Assembly (NCBI GenBank): GCA_023450835.1
Contig: JAEXGM010000223.1
Coordinates: forward strand, 1 to 41,903
Reading direction: 5' to 3'
Source: Bacillota bacterium
GTDB taxonomy: Bacteria > Bacillota > Clostridia > Lachnospirales > Lachnospiraceae
DNA: 41,903 bases
Under the pieces are notes generated by a model, which searched no databases, was not told the DNA's origin, and saw only the letters and a program-made list of their open reading frames with translations. Both the position numbers and the translations under genes were made by a program. Shown one piece after another: positions 23,540 to 32,293 of this stretch (its first letter is position 1; each line of letters begins with the position of its first letter).

Positions 23540-24502
23540 GTGAGAGTGAAGAAGAACAGAGTAGGGGAGGCAGTGTATAAGACTCCTAAAAAACCCTTAT
23601 GGAATATATTGAAAGATAGCAGGACATTGCTGTTGATGTGTTTACCGGCTATTGTATTCTTTGTAGTCTTCAGCTATTGCCCGTTGCCGGGTGTTTATAT
23701 TGCGTTTACAAATTATAACTTCAGAGATGGCATTTTTGGCAGCCCTTTTGTAGGATTTAAGAATTTTGAATTTTTGGTAAAATCCGGAGAACTGTGGCAT
23801 CTGACGAAAAATACCGTTTTGTATAATCTGGCATTTATTGTTATCGGGAATATTTTTCAGATTGCCTTGGCGGTCATGCTGAATGAAATCCGCAGCAAGT
23901 GGTTTAAAAAGGTATCCCAGACAATTATGTTCCTGCCTTATTTCATTTCCGCAGTTTTAATCGGAGCTATTGCTTTTAATATTCTTAATTATGATACCGG
24001 TGCATTGAATACGGCAGTTAAGGCCTTTGGAGGAAATCCTCTTAAAATCTACAGCAGTGCAGGAATTTGGCCTTTTATTATTGTTTTCTGCCAGTTATGG
24101 CAGTCAACGGGATACGGCTCCGTTGTATATTTTGCCTCTATTTGCGGTATCGATTCAAGCATGGTGGAGGCTGCCGAGGTAGACGGTGCCAGCAGCTGGC
24201 AGCGAATCCGTTATATCATTCTTCCGAGCCTTAAACCTACCTTTGTTATTCTGCTGCTGTTCTCCCTCGGAGGAATTATGAGAGGTAACTTTGGATTGTT
24301 CTGGAACCTGGTTGGTAATAATTCGCAATTGTTTTCAAGTACGGATATTATTGAAACCTCTGTATACCGTATGATGATGTCACAAAATAATTTCTCCACA
24401 TCATCCGCAGTCGGTCTGTATCAGTCTATTTTTGGTTTTGCCCTGGTTATGGTAAGCAACTGGCTGGTAAAACGGATTGATCCGGATTACGCATTATTTT
24501 AG
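23540..24502 (+). CDS. Oligosaccharide ABC importer permease 1 (LplB/YtcP class)
   Basis: A 320-residue membrane protein with six helices and the conserved EAA loop on the cytoplasmic side (EAAEVDGASSWQRIRYIILP, about 213-232). The N-terminal FFVVFSYCPLPGVYIAFTNY is characteristic of the LplB-like carbohydrate permeases of Firmicutes. It pairs with the next gene to form the translocation pore; the ATPase is not encoded here and is probably a shared MsmX-type protein elsewhere. The start is GTG 23540 with AAGGAG at spacing 7; an overlapping ATG-ATG-TGA just before it cannot be used. Confidence 0.9.
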   Translation: MRVKKNRVGEAVYKTPKKPLWNILKDSRTLLLMCLPAIVFFVVFSYCPLPGVYIAFTNYNFRDGIFGSPFVGFKNFEFLVKSGELWHLTKNTVLYNLAFIVIGNIFQIALAVMLNEIRSKWFKKVSQTIMFLPYFISAVLIGAIAFNILNYDTGALNTAVKAFGGNPLKIYSSAGIWPFIIVFCQLWQSTGYGSVVYFASICGIDSSMVEAAEVDGASSWQRIRYIILPSLKPTFVILLLFSLGGIMRGNFGLFWNLVGNNSQLFSSTDIIETSVYRMMMSQNNFSTSSAVGLYQSIFGFALVMVSNWLVKRIDPDYALF

Positions 24503-24516
24503 GAGGTTGAAGAAAA

Positions 24517-25422
24517 ATGGAAAAAAGCAAAACAAAAATAAAGCAGAGTGCAAGCACAATCTTCATCAAGTTGATTTCGTACATCGTTATTGTGCTGTTT
24601 ACAGTAATGTGTCTTCTACCGTTTATTTTGATTATATCAGCCTCGTTTAGTACGGAAACTATTATCAATAAGGAAGGCTTCGGGCTTCTGCCCAGAGGCT
24701 TCACCGTTTCCTCTTACGAGTGGGTGTTCCGTTATCCGAAGATGATAATCGGATCTTATGCTGTAACAATCATTATGGCCGGCTGCGGTACGGTTTTGGG
24801 TCTGTTCCTTATAGCAATGACCGGTTATGCACTGCAGAGAAAAGACTTCTATTTTAGAAATATGCTGTCATTTTTTATATACTTTACCACGCTGTTCTCA
24901 GCAGGTATGGCACCTACCTTTATCTGGGTGTCCAGATATCTCCATCTGAAAGGAAGCTATATGGCTGTGTTTTTACAGCTGTTGATGACACCATGGCTGA
25001 TTATTCTGATGAAGAATTTTACCAAATCGGTGCCCTTTGAGATAACAGAGTCCGGTAAGATAGACGGAGCCGGTGATTTTAAGATTTTTATATCTTTGAT
25101 TTTTCCTATGTTGAAACCGGCGCTTGCAACGGTAGGCCTTTTCCTGGCTTTGGGCTATTGGAATGAATGGTATCAGTCCTCTTTATATCTTGGGTCTGCG
25201 GTTACTTATAAGCCGTTGCAATATTATCTGTATAACATAATTAATCAGGCCAATGCGTTAAAAAGCTCTCTGGCAGGCGCTAATATCTCTATAACCAAGC
25301 TGCCTTCCAATACGCTGAAAATGGCTACGGCCGTAGTGGCTACCGGTCCTATCGTATTTTTGTATCCTTTTGTGCAGAAGTATTTCATTTCAGGTATTAC
25401 AATTGGGGCAGTGAAAGGCTGA
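24517..25422 (+). CDS. Oligosaccharide ABC importer permease 2 (YtcP/LplC class)
   Basis: A 301-residue permease with six membrane helices and the EAA loop ESGKIDGAGDFKIFISLIFP (about 182-201). The C-terminus VQKYFISGITIGAVKG is diagnostic of the LplC/YtcP group. It lies 14 bases after permease 1 with AGGAGG upstream, and forms the heterodimeric channel with it. The binding-protein gene follows. Confidence 0.92.
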   Translation: MEKSKTKIKQSASTIFIKLISYIVIVLFTVMCLLPFILIISASFSTETIINKEGFGLLPRGFTVSSYEWVFRYPKMIIGSYAVTIIMAGCGTVLGLFLIAMTGYALQRKDFYFRNMLSFFIYFTTLFSAGMAPTFIWVSRYLHLKGSYMAVFLQLLMTPWLIILMKNFTKSVPFEITESGKIDGAGDFKIFISLIFPMLKPALATVGLFLALGYWNEWYQSSLYLGSAVTYKPLQYYLYNIINQANALKSSLAGANISITKLPSNTLKMATAVVATGPIVFLYPFVQKYFISGITIGAVKG

Positions 25423-25477
25423 TGTGGATTCCATAGCATGGATTCATATAAATAATATTATCAGAGGAGGATTTTTA

Positions 25478-27100
25478 ATGAGAAAGAAAGGCATGACAAA
25501 ACGTATTATGGCGTTGATTCTTTCAGTAATCATGTTACTGAGTCTTGCTGGGTGTAGCGGAGGCGGTAATAAAAACAACACCGATAACTCAACCACTACT
25601 AATCAGGGAAGCAGCGATACAGGAAGTAAAGATACAGCAATTGATACTTCCAAACATGAAGTAATTAATTTTTTGGTACTTGGTAACAAGCCTACAAACG
25701 GAAGACTGGAAGCTATGTTAAAAGAGCTTAACAAGATACTTACCGAAAAGGTCAATGCGGAACTTCAATTAACATATGTAGAGTGGGCTGACTGGCAGAC
25801 ACAGTATAATGTACAGCTGTTAAGCGGGGATACTTCCCTTGATATCATAACAACTGCTACTGACTGGCTTTATGCATGGGAGAATACCCAAAAGGGAGCT
25901 TTCCTGCCTCTGTCCGATGACATGCTGAAAACTTATGCACCTAAGACTTATGCACAGGTTAGTGCTGATAATGACTGGGATATCTGCAAATATAACGGAG
26001 AAGTTTATTTTATTCCGGAAGATCACTATACACAGTATACCAACCATGGTATGTTCTACCGCGGAGACTGGGCAAAAGAAGCAGGGTTAGCCGATGGAAC
26101 AGTAAGCAAGTTCGAAGATCTTACAACTTATTTTAAATATATCAAGGATAATAAGGAAGGCGTAATTCCCTGGGATGCAAATAAAGGATCAGGCGAAATA
26201 CTCAGTGCTTATATTCAATCCCATACAGATTTTCGTACTTTAATTGGTGTAAATGCAGGAAATTATGCATTCTGGGCTACAAAACCCGGTGATGCTACCG
26301 TATCAGCTCCTATGATGGAAGATGATACAATCTATGCAGCAGCAGATTTAATGAAACAGTGGAATGACATGGGAGTATGGCGTGAAGATGTTCTGAACTA
26401 CGACGGAGACAGCAGAGAAGAATTATATGCCGGAACTACAGGAGCTGACCAGCACCACAGCCAGACTTTCTATTCACAGGTTAAACCTAATATGGATATC
26501 AAACAGCCTGGTTCTGATGCTAAGATGTATGCTTGGGGATCTGAAAATAATAATATTGCCAAGGACTTAAAAACTCATGGTGCAGCTGCAATCAGTGCTA
26601 ATTCCAAACATCCGGAACGTGCTTTAATGGTATATGACCTGCTTCGTAATGACGAGCAATGCTATCGCTTAATTAATTATGGTATTGAAGGCACGGACTA
26701 TATCATTACTGATGACGGTAAACTGGCTTATCCTGATGGATATGACTCAAGTACAGATGCTCTTGGTGCTGATTATTGGTGCGGACGTAATGACGATCTG
26801 GAACTGGTCAACAGCTTCAATTGGTCCGGCCAGACAGATATGATTGCAAACCTTAATAAGATTGCTTATGACTATGAATATGAAAACCTGATTATTAACA
26901 AAGATAAAATCGACACAGCACAGGCTGCTATTGCAAGTGTACTTTCAGAGTATATACCGCAGCTGGCATGGGGCAAGTTTGATGATCCTAAAGCAAAAAT
27001 TGATGAGATGAGAGCTAAGATTAAAGCTGCCGGTTATGATGATGTAAAGGCATCCATTCAGGCTGACCTTGATGCTTTTAAGCAGGCTCAGGGAAAATAA
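25478..27100 (+). CDS. Extracellular solute-binding lipoprotein of the sugar importer
   Basis: A 540-residue lipoprotein. The signal peptide (MRKKGMTKRIMALILSV...) ends in lipobox LAGC, and is followed by a Gly/Asn/Ser/Thr-rich linker and a large type of family 1 binding protein domain. The length and the permease type fit LplA-like proteins for oligosaccharides of plant polysaccharides. It captures ligand outside the cell and delivers it to the two permeases upstream. ATG 25478 has AGAGGAGG upstream; the frame is open to 25424 but lacks a signal. Aromatic residues are frequent (YAWGSE, YWCGRN), as expected for sugar stacking. The ligand is inferred to be an arabino- or galacto-oligosaccharide from the neighbours. 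Confidence 0.9.
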   Translation: MRKKGMTKRIMALILSVIMLLSLAGCSGGGNKNNTDNSTTTNQGSSDTGSKDTAIDTSKHEVINFLVLGNKPTNGRLEAMLKELNKILTEKVNAELQLTYVEWADWQTQYNVQLLSGDTSLDIITTATDWLYAWENTQKGAFLPLSDDMLKTYAPKTYAQVSADNDWDICKYNGEVYFIPEDHYTQYTNHGMFYRGDWAKEAGLADGTVSKFEDLTTYFKYIKDNKEGVIPWDANKGSGEILSAYIQSHTDFRTLIGVNAGNYAFWATKPGDATVSAPMMEDDTIYAAADLMKQWNDMGVWREDVLNYDGDSREELYAGTTGADQHHSQTFYSQVKPNMDIKQPGSDAKMYAWGSENNNIAKDLKTHGAAAISANSKHPERALMVYDLLRNDEQCYRLINYGIEGTDYIITDDGKLAYPDGYDSSTDALGADYWCGRNDDLELVNSFNWSGQTDMIANLNKIAYDYEYENLIINKDKIDTAQAAIASVLSEYIPQLAWGKFDDPKAKIDEMRAKIKAAGYDDVKASIQADLDAFKQAQGK

Positions 27101-27148
27101 TATAGCTTTTTCAAAGCATATTTTATAATTGGTTGTTACCAGAACATG

Positions 27149-27200
27149 GGGATACCAAAGTCTGCAACGACAGAATGTGCAGGATTGGTATCCCTGTTTT
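27149..27200 (+). terminator. Hairpin between importer and GH35 genes (possible attenuator)
   Basis: GGGATACCA (27149-27157) pairs with TGGTATCCC (27186-27194), enclosing CTGCA/TGCAG, then TGTTTT. The short U-tract suggests partial termination or an mRNA processing/stability stem that lowers GH35 expression relative to the binding protein. Confidence 0.5.
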
Positions 27201-27282
27201 AAATAGTATGAATAAAAAATTCTTTCCGAAAATGGCAGTATTAAATATATGGGCAGTTATAAAGCCCGGACAGGAGGAAATG

Positions 27283-29028
27283 ATGCACCAATTTGAAATT
27301 CGGGATGAGTTTTATCTTGACGGAAACAAAATAAAGATAATCTCCGGTGGCATGCATTATTTTCGGGTAGTACCGGAATATTGGCGTGACCGCCTTGAAA
27401 AATTAAAAAAATTGGGATGCAATACGGTAGAAACCTATATTCCATGGAACCTTCACGAGAAGGAAAAGGGACAATTTGACTTTACAGGAATTTTGGATAT
27501 TGTTCGTTATGTAAAAACTGCCCAGGAACTGGGACTGATGGTAATACTCAGGCCTTCGCCTTATATTTGCGCTGAATGGGAATTCGGAGGACTTCCCTAC
27601 TGGCTGCTAAAAGAAGAAGGTATGAGACTGCGCTGTATGTATGCGCCTTATTTGAAACATGTAAAAGAATATTATGAGAAACTGTTTGAGGTAATTGCGA
27701 CCTTACAGATAACCCATGGCGGTCCGGTAATTATGATGCAGGTTGAAAATGAATACGGCTATTATGGTGACGACAGGCCATATATGGAATATATAAAGCA
27801 GCTGATGCTTGACAATGGCTGTGAGGTACCTTTAGTGACTTCCGACGGTCCCTGGGGGGATGCCTTTGAATGCGGCAAGATAGATGGTGTCCTGCAGACA
27901 GGCAACTTCGGCTCAAAAGGAAAAGAGCAATTTGCTCTTATGCGAAAAACTATCGGGAATAAACCCTTGATGTGCATGGAATTCTGGGTGGGCTGGTTTG
28001 ATAATTGGGGAGTAGAGTGCCATCAGACCGGTGATATTAATGAGCATGCAAAGGATCTTGATGATATCTTATCGGAAGGTCATGTTAATATCTATATGTT
28101 TGAAGGGGGTACCAATTTTGGATTCACAAGCGGTGCCAATTATTATGATGTATTGACACCGGATATTACTTCTTACGATTATGATGCCTTACTTACGGAG
28201 GATGGAAGGATTACTCCGAAGTATGAAGCGTTTCAAAAGGTTATCAGTAAGTATACTGAAATTCCTGAGATGGAACTGACGACCGAGATAAAAAGGAAAG
28301 CCTACGGAACCCTGGAGATTACCAGAAGAACAGGACTTTTTGAGAATCTTCCTAATCTCGTGCTGCCAGTAGAAAATGTGGTGCCACAGTCCATGGAAGC
28401 ATTAAACCAGGGCTATGGATATATCCTGTATGAAAGTGCTTTAAAACATGAAGGAAATATTGAAAAAATCCGTCTTTGGGGAGCAAATGACAGGGCAAAT
28501 ATATTTATAGATGAAAAACCGGTTCTTGCTTTGTATGACAGGGAACTGTTGTCAGAGCATGAATTTGAAAATCCCTTGGAAAAAGGTAAAAAGCTGGATA
28601 TTCTGGTGGAAAATATGGGGCGTGTTAATTTCGGACCGGCATTGGAGCACCAGCGCAAGGGAATAGACGGAGGGGTACAGATTAACGGGCACCAGCACTA
28701 CTATTGGAAACAATACTGTCTTCCTATGGAAGACCTATCTGCACTCGACTTTGAACTTCAGGCGAAAGAGGGAACTCCCGGATTCTATGAGTTTACTTTT
28801 GAAGCAGATGAAACGGCGGATACCTTCCTGGATTTTTCGGGATGGGGGAAAGGCTGTGTACTGGTAAATGGTTTCAACATCGGACGCTTTTGGGAAATCG
28901 GACCCCAGAAACGCTTATATATACCGGCACCACTTTTGAAAACAGGTAAAAATACTATTCTGATTTTTGAAACGGAAGGGAAACATACAGATACTGTCAC
29001 TCTCTGGGATGAACCGGATTTAGGGTAA
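27283..29028 (+). CDS. GH35 beta-galactosidase
   Basis: A 581-residue intracellular enzyme of the usual GH35 length for Firmicutes. The TIM barrel carries the acid/base Glu157 in VENEYG and the nucleophile Glu233 in MCMEFWVGWF. Other family blocks are SGGMHYFRV, WNLHE and PSPYICAEWEFGGLPYWLL. C-terminal beta domains have GWGKGCVLVNGFNIGRFW. It hydrolyses terminal beta-galactose from imported oligosaccharides. The double ATG at 27280/27283 is preceded by GGAGG at 27273-27277; the second ATG has the better spacing. It is in the importer operon, with an AraC gene four bases after the stop. Confidence 0.93.
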   Translation: MHQFEIRDEFYLDGNKIKIISGGMHYFRVVPEYWRDRLEKLKKLGCNTVETYIPWNLHEKEKGQFDFTGILDIVRYVKTAQELGLMVILRPSPYICAEWEFGGLPYWLLKEEGMRLRCMYAPYLKHVKEYYEKLFEVIATLQITHGGPVIMMQVENEYGYYGDDRPYMEYIKQLMLDNGCEVPLVTSDGPWGDAFECGKIDGVLQTGNFGSKGKEQFALMRKTIGNKPLMCMEFWVGWFDNWGVECHQTGDINEHAKDLDDILSEGHVNIYMFEGGTNFGFTSGANYYDVLTPDITSYDYDALLTEDGRITPKYEAFQKVISKYTEIPEMELTTEIKRKAYGTLEITRRTGLFENLPNLVLPVENVVPQSMEALNQGYGYILYESALKHEGNIEKIRLWGANDRANIFIDEKPVLALYDRELLSEHEFENPLEKGKKLDILVENMGRVNFGPALEHQRKGIDGGVQINGHQHYYWKQYCLPMEDLSALDFELQAKEGTPGFYEFTFEADETADTFLDFSGWGKGCVLVNGFNIGRFWEIGPQKRLYIPAPLLKTGKNTILIFETEGKHTDTVTLWDEPDLG

Positions 29029-29032
29029 GCTT

Positions 29033-29968
29033 ATGTATTATGAGATAAATGGAAATATCCTGCCGCAGATTCGTCTGGTAGATATGGCGGTTTTGGAGCC
29101 GCCGTATGTACATCGAAAAAGACAGGCAGATGAATATATTTTATACATCATGAAAAAAGGAACACTGTATCTGCAGGAGAATGGAATAAATTATGAATTA
29201 AAAGCCGGAGATGTACTGCTGCTGGATACGGACTTCATGCATCAGGGACTGAAAGCATCAAATTGTGAATATTATTATATCCATTTTCGGCATCCGGAGA
29301 TTGTCCGCAGACAGGAAGATGCGGTTTTTATGGAGGTTTGCCTGCAAAATAGAAGTGAATCCCTCCAGGAGGACAGCGGTTCCTATAAGATTTATCGGGA
29401 TTCCTGGCTCCAGTTTCCAAAGTTTATAAGTCTGCAGAATGGAAATACCTATATTCAAGTGATAAAACTGATTCAGGAAGCGGTAGATCAGAACCGGAAT
29501 CAGATGGAGAATTATAAGATGTCCTGCTCCTGCAGGTTCATGGAAGCTCTTGTGGAAATTGCCAGAGAAGCTCTATCTTCCAAAGTTCTAAAGCAAATGC
29601 CCGGGATTTCAAGGTCTTATAAAAATATCCATGAGCTCCTGAATTATCTGAATACGAATTATTACAAAGAAATATCAAGCAGTTTAATTGAAGAAACCCT
29701 TTCCTGTAATTTTGACTACCTGAACCGGGTATTTAAGAAAAATATCGGAAAGACAATTTTTGTATACCTGAATGAAATACGGATTCATCACGCGAAGGAG
29801 CTAATTGCCACAACATCTATGAAAATTATGGCAATCGGCTATCGGGTGGGCTTTCAGGATGAATGTTATTTCAGCAAAGTTTTTAAAAAATATACGGGGA
29901 TGTCCCCCGGACAGTATGAAAAATTAACATCCCATATTGAAGTAGAAAAAGCCGTTGCAATACAATAG
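29033..29968 (+). CDS. AraC-family regulator 1
   Basis: A 311-residue protein with an N-terminal cupin sugar-binding domain (YILYIMKKGTLYLQENG, LKAGDVLLLDTDFMHQG) and two C-terminal helix-turn-helix motifs (about 205-300), ending FSKVFKKYTGMSPGQYEK. It is a clear paralog of the AraC protein at 37174. The start is only four bases after the GH35 stop with just a weak AGGG, so translation is probably coupled. It is expected to bind galactose, arabinose or an oligosaccharide and activate the GH-A hydrolase promoter downstream, which has the shared 21-bp site. The terminator stem begins inside its last codons. Confidence 0.92.
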   Translation: MYYEINGNILPQIRLVDMAVLEPPYVHRKRQADEYILYIMKKGTLYLQENGINYELKAGDVLLLDTDFMHQGLKASNCEYYYIHFRHPEIVRRQEDAVFMEVCLQNRSESLQEDSGSYKIYRDSWLQFPKFISLQNGNTYIQVIKLIQEAVDQNRNQMENYKMSCSCRFMEALVEIAREALSSKVLKQMPGISRSYKNIHELLNYLNTNYYKEISSSLIEETLSCNFDYLNRVFKKNIGKTIFVYLNEIRIHHAKELIATTSMKIMAIGYRVGFQDECYFSKVFKKYTGMSPGQYEKLTSHIEVEKAVAIQ

Positions 29969-29990
29969 TTATGTATTGCGGCGGTTTTTT
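29951..29990 (+). terminator. Terminator of the importer-GH35-araC operon
   Basis: CCGTTGCAATAC (29952-29963) pairs with GTATTGCGGCGG (29973-29984), with two G-U pairs, followed by six T. The left arm is coding and the AraC stop lies in the loop. Confidence 0.9.
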
Positions 29991-30044
29991 AAATTCGAAA
30001 GAAACCTTGTATTTAAAAGCAAATCCTCACTGAGATTTCATTTA

Positions 30045-30112
30045 TAAAAAGTCGCTAAATTACAATTGAAATAGGGGATTTACATTGTATTCTGTCGGGA
30101 ATGGATTATCAT
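30045..30112 (+). promoter_or_regulatory. Putative AraC site and promoter of the GH-A hydrolase gene
   Basis: AAAAAGTCGCTA, A, ATTACAA (within 30045-30065) is identical except for one base to 40705-40725 (minus). A gap of 19 bases leads to TTGTAT (30085-30090), and 16 bases further is TATCAT (30107-30112). The gap, -35 hexamer and spacer are the same in the GH2 promoter. This is the arrangement of an activator binding just upstream of -35. Confidence 0.8.
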
Positions 30113-30168
30113 AATAATTAGTTACGTCCATAATTAATTTGTAGAATGAAAGGATAGGGGAAAGGGAA

Positions 30169-32178
30169 ATGAAGCTGAATTTTGAGACTTCTATTATAAG
30201 AGATGCAAGCATTATCTCATTGGGTACGGAGGACTGTACGGTAATGTTTGGTAAGAGCGGAGGCGGGATAACACTGCCTCAAATCAAGGGCTCCGGTAAA
30301 CGCTATGTTGTAGGTGACATTGAGGTGCTGGAAGAGCATTCCGTGGCAATGATGTTCCGGTGTTTTGTACCTGGAGCGGAAAAGGAAAGAATATTTATGC
30401 GCTTTGGCTTATTGCCGGGGTTTAAGACAAGGATATGCCTGGATCTGAATCTTCTGGATAACAGCACGATATTTACCAACCGCACCGCCGGTACACTGAA
30501 ACTGGTTGTCCATGGCAAGCGCACGGATATTAATGAGGTGGACAGATTTGAACTGGGAATTGAAGATACCTTTCAGGATGTGAAAGTAAGGCTTTCGGAT
30601 TTCTTCCTGACCGATGAAAAACCAGAGGAATTCCCGCTTCCCGAAAAGAAAATGGTGGATGAGTTTGGGCAATGGAAAGAGAAGGAATGGCCGGGAAAGA
30701 TTCATTCTCTGGAGGAACTAAAGACGAAATTAAAAGCTCTTGAAGGGGAAGCAGAATATTCTTTTCCTGAATGGAACCGGTGGGGCGGCGATGCCGGCCG
30801 AAAATTAAAGACAGGTACCGGTTACTTCTCGACCTTTAAATCAGAGGACGGACGCTGGCATCTTGTGGACCCGGACGGCTGTGATTATTTTTCCCTTGGA
30901 CCCTGCGGAACGAATCCAGGCGACCAATGCCGTGTTGATAATTTTGAGCAGGTGTGCGACTGGCTCCCTGAAACGGACGCCCCTGAATATAAGGAGCTGT
31001 ATCAGATAGGAACCAGGCGCCGTACAGCATATATGCCGCTGGACAGCTATAAAATGCTCAGCTTTACGGCCCTTAATCTGAAACGGGTATATGGAAGAGA
31101 CTGGAGGGAGAAGTGGGAGGAGATTTCCCATCATATCCTGATGAAGAACGGAATCAATTCCCAGGGAAATTTCCCGGGTCTGTGTGTGAATAATGGCAGG
31201 AGCAAATTGCCTTATGTACGTGAACTGCCGGGATTTCCCACGACCGATACATTAATATTCCGGGATTTTCCGGATGTACTTTCCCCCGAGTATCAGGAGA
31301 GGTCAGAAAAATATGCGGCGAAGCTTTCCGAGTGGAAGGATGATGTATGGCTGATTGGGTATTTTCTGAGGAATGAGCCGGAGTTCAATTTTGTAGAAGG
31401 GCTTGCCATTGCGGATGAAGTGCTCCATAATCCGGCTCAAACCTACTGCAGGCTTGGACTGATACAGTATCTTAAAGATACCTATGACTCCATTGAAGCT
31501 TTGAATAAAGCCTGGGATTCTGAGTTTGAAGGTTTTGAAGATTTCAGGAAACCAATAGACAGTTGTTCCGCGTCCCATCCGAAGTCACAGCAGGATATAC
31601 GGGAATTTTCAAAATATCTGATTCGGGAATATATCCGGGTACCGGCTCATGCCTGCAGGGCGGTAGATAAAAACCATCTGAATTTAGGGCTTCGCTGGTC
31701 AAAGGCTTATAATCTTGATATGATGGCAGGCTGGGAATATTTCGATGTATTCTCTATTAACTGTTACGACTTTGACCCTGCAAGGGATATGGATTTTGTC
31801 ATGAAGGCCGGTGTGGATCTGCCCATATTGCTGGGAGAATACCACTGCGGAGCCCTGGACAGAGGATTACCTGCCACAGGTCTTAAGGGTGTTAAGAATC
31901 AGGAGGAAAGAGGGATTATGTGGCGGTATTTTGTAGAAAGGGTTGCCTCACATCCTTACGGGGTAGGTGCCCACTGGTTCCAGTACAATGACCAGTTCTG
32001 CCTGGGAAGATACGACGGTGAAAATTACCAGATTGGTATGGTGGACATCTGTATGCAGCCTTATAAGGAATTGATGGAGGCCGTATATGAGACTTCAAAG
32101 GTTCTTTATGAGGTTAAGAACGGAGAGACAGTACCGTATTCCAGACTTCCGGAAGCCATACCCATGATTGGTTATTAA
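30169..32178 (+). CDS. Clan GH-A glycoside hydrolase (agarase/beta-galactosidase-like)
   Basis: A 669-residue protein without signal peptide. The first about 200 residues form a beta-rich accessory domain. The TIM barrel after about 215 has the two catalytic glutamates of clan GH-A: E403 in GYFLRNEPEFNF (acid/base) and E557 in ILLGEYHCGA (nucleophile). The layout resembles GH50/GH42-related enzymes annotated as agarase or beta-galactosidase; I cannot assign the family. An intracellular exo-enzyme on galactose-containing oligosaccharides fits the locus. The start has a GGAAAGGG-type RBS. It forms its own unit, with a terminator at 32205-32240. Confidence 0.65.
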   Translation: MKLNFETSIIRDASIISLGTEDCTVMFGKSGGGITLPQIKGSGKRYVVGDIEVLEEHSVAMMFRCFVPGAEKERIFMRFGLLPGFKTRICLDLNLLDNSTIFTNRTAGTLKLVVHGKRTDINEVDRFELGIEDTFQDVKVRLSDFFLTDEKPEEFPLPEKKMVDEFGQWKEKEWPGKIHSLEELKTKLKALEGEAEYSFPEWNRWGGDAGRKLKTGTGYFSTFKSEDGRWHLVDPDGCDYFSLGPCGTNPGDQCRVDNFEQVCDWLPETDAPEYKELYQIGTRRRTAYMPLDSYKMLSFTALNLKRVYGRDWREKWEEISHHILMKNGINSQGNFPGLCVNNGRSKLPYVRELPGFPTTDTLIFRDFPDVLSPEYQERSEKYAAKLSEWKDDVWLIGYFLRNEPEFNFVEGLAIADEVLHNPAQTYCRLGLIQYLKDTYDSIEALNKAWDSEFEGFEDFRKPIDSCSASHPKSQQDIREFSKYLIREYIRVPAHACRAVDKNHLNLGLRWSKAYNLDMMAGWEYFDVFSINCYDFDPARDMDFVMKAGVDLPILLGEYHCGALDRGLPATGLKGVKNQEERGIMWRYFVERVASHPYGVGAHWFQYNDQFCLGRYDGENYQIGMVDICMQPYKELMEAVYETSKVLYEVKNGETVPYSRLPEAIPMIGY

Positions 32179-32204
32179 TGGGACTGACTAATCTGGTAGA
32201 GGGA

Positions 32205-32240
32205 AGTGAAAGAGAGAGCTTTCACTCCTCCTGATTTTTT
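32205..32240 (+). terminator. Terminator of the GH-A hydrolase gene
   Basis: AGTGAAAG (32205-32212), AGAGAG, CTTTCACT (32219-32226), with outer G-U pairs, followed shortly by TTTTTT. Confidence 0.75.
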
Positions 32241-32242
32241 AC

Positions 32243-32287
32243 GCGTACATTGGCACCTAAAGGAGTTGAGTAGTACGCAGATGGGAG
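32243..32287 (+). promoter_or_regulatory. Hairpin and RBS of the GH51 gene
   Basis: GCGTAC (32243-32248) and GTACGC (32273-32278) bracket 24 bases that include CCTAAAGG. The Shine-Dalgarno GGGAG (32283-32287) follows five bases later. I see no good promoter between the terminator and this gene. Confidence 0.45.
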
Positions 32288-32293
32288 CAATAT

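Noticed and set aside
27133..27282. Fifty-residue N-terminal extension of the GH35 protein
   Set aside because: It would read through the intergenic hairpin, does not resemble GH35, and GGAGG marks the internal start.
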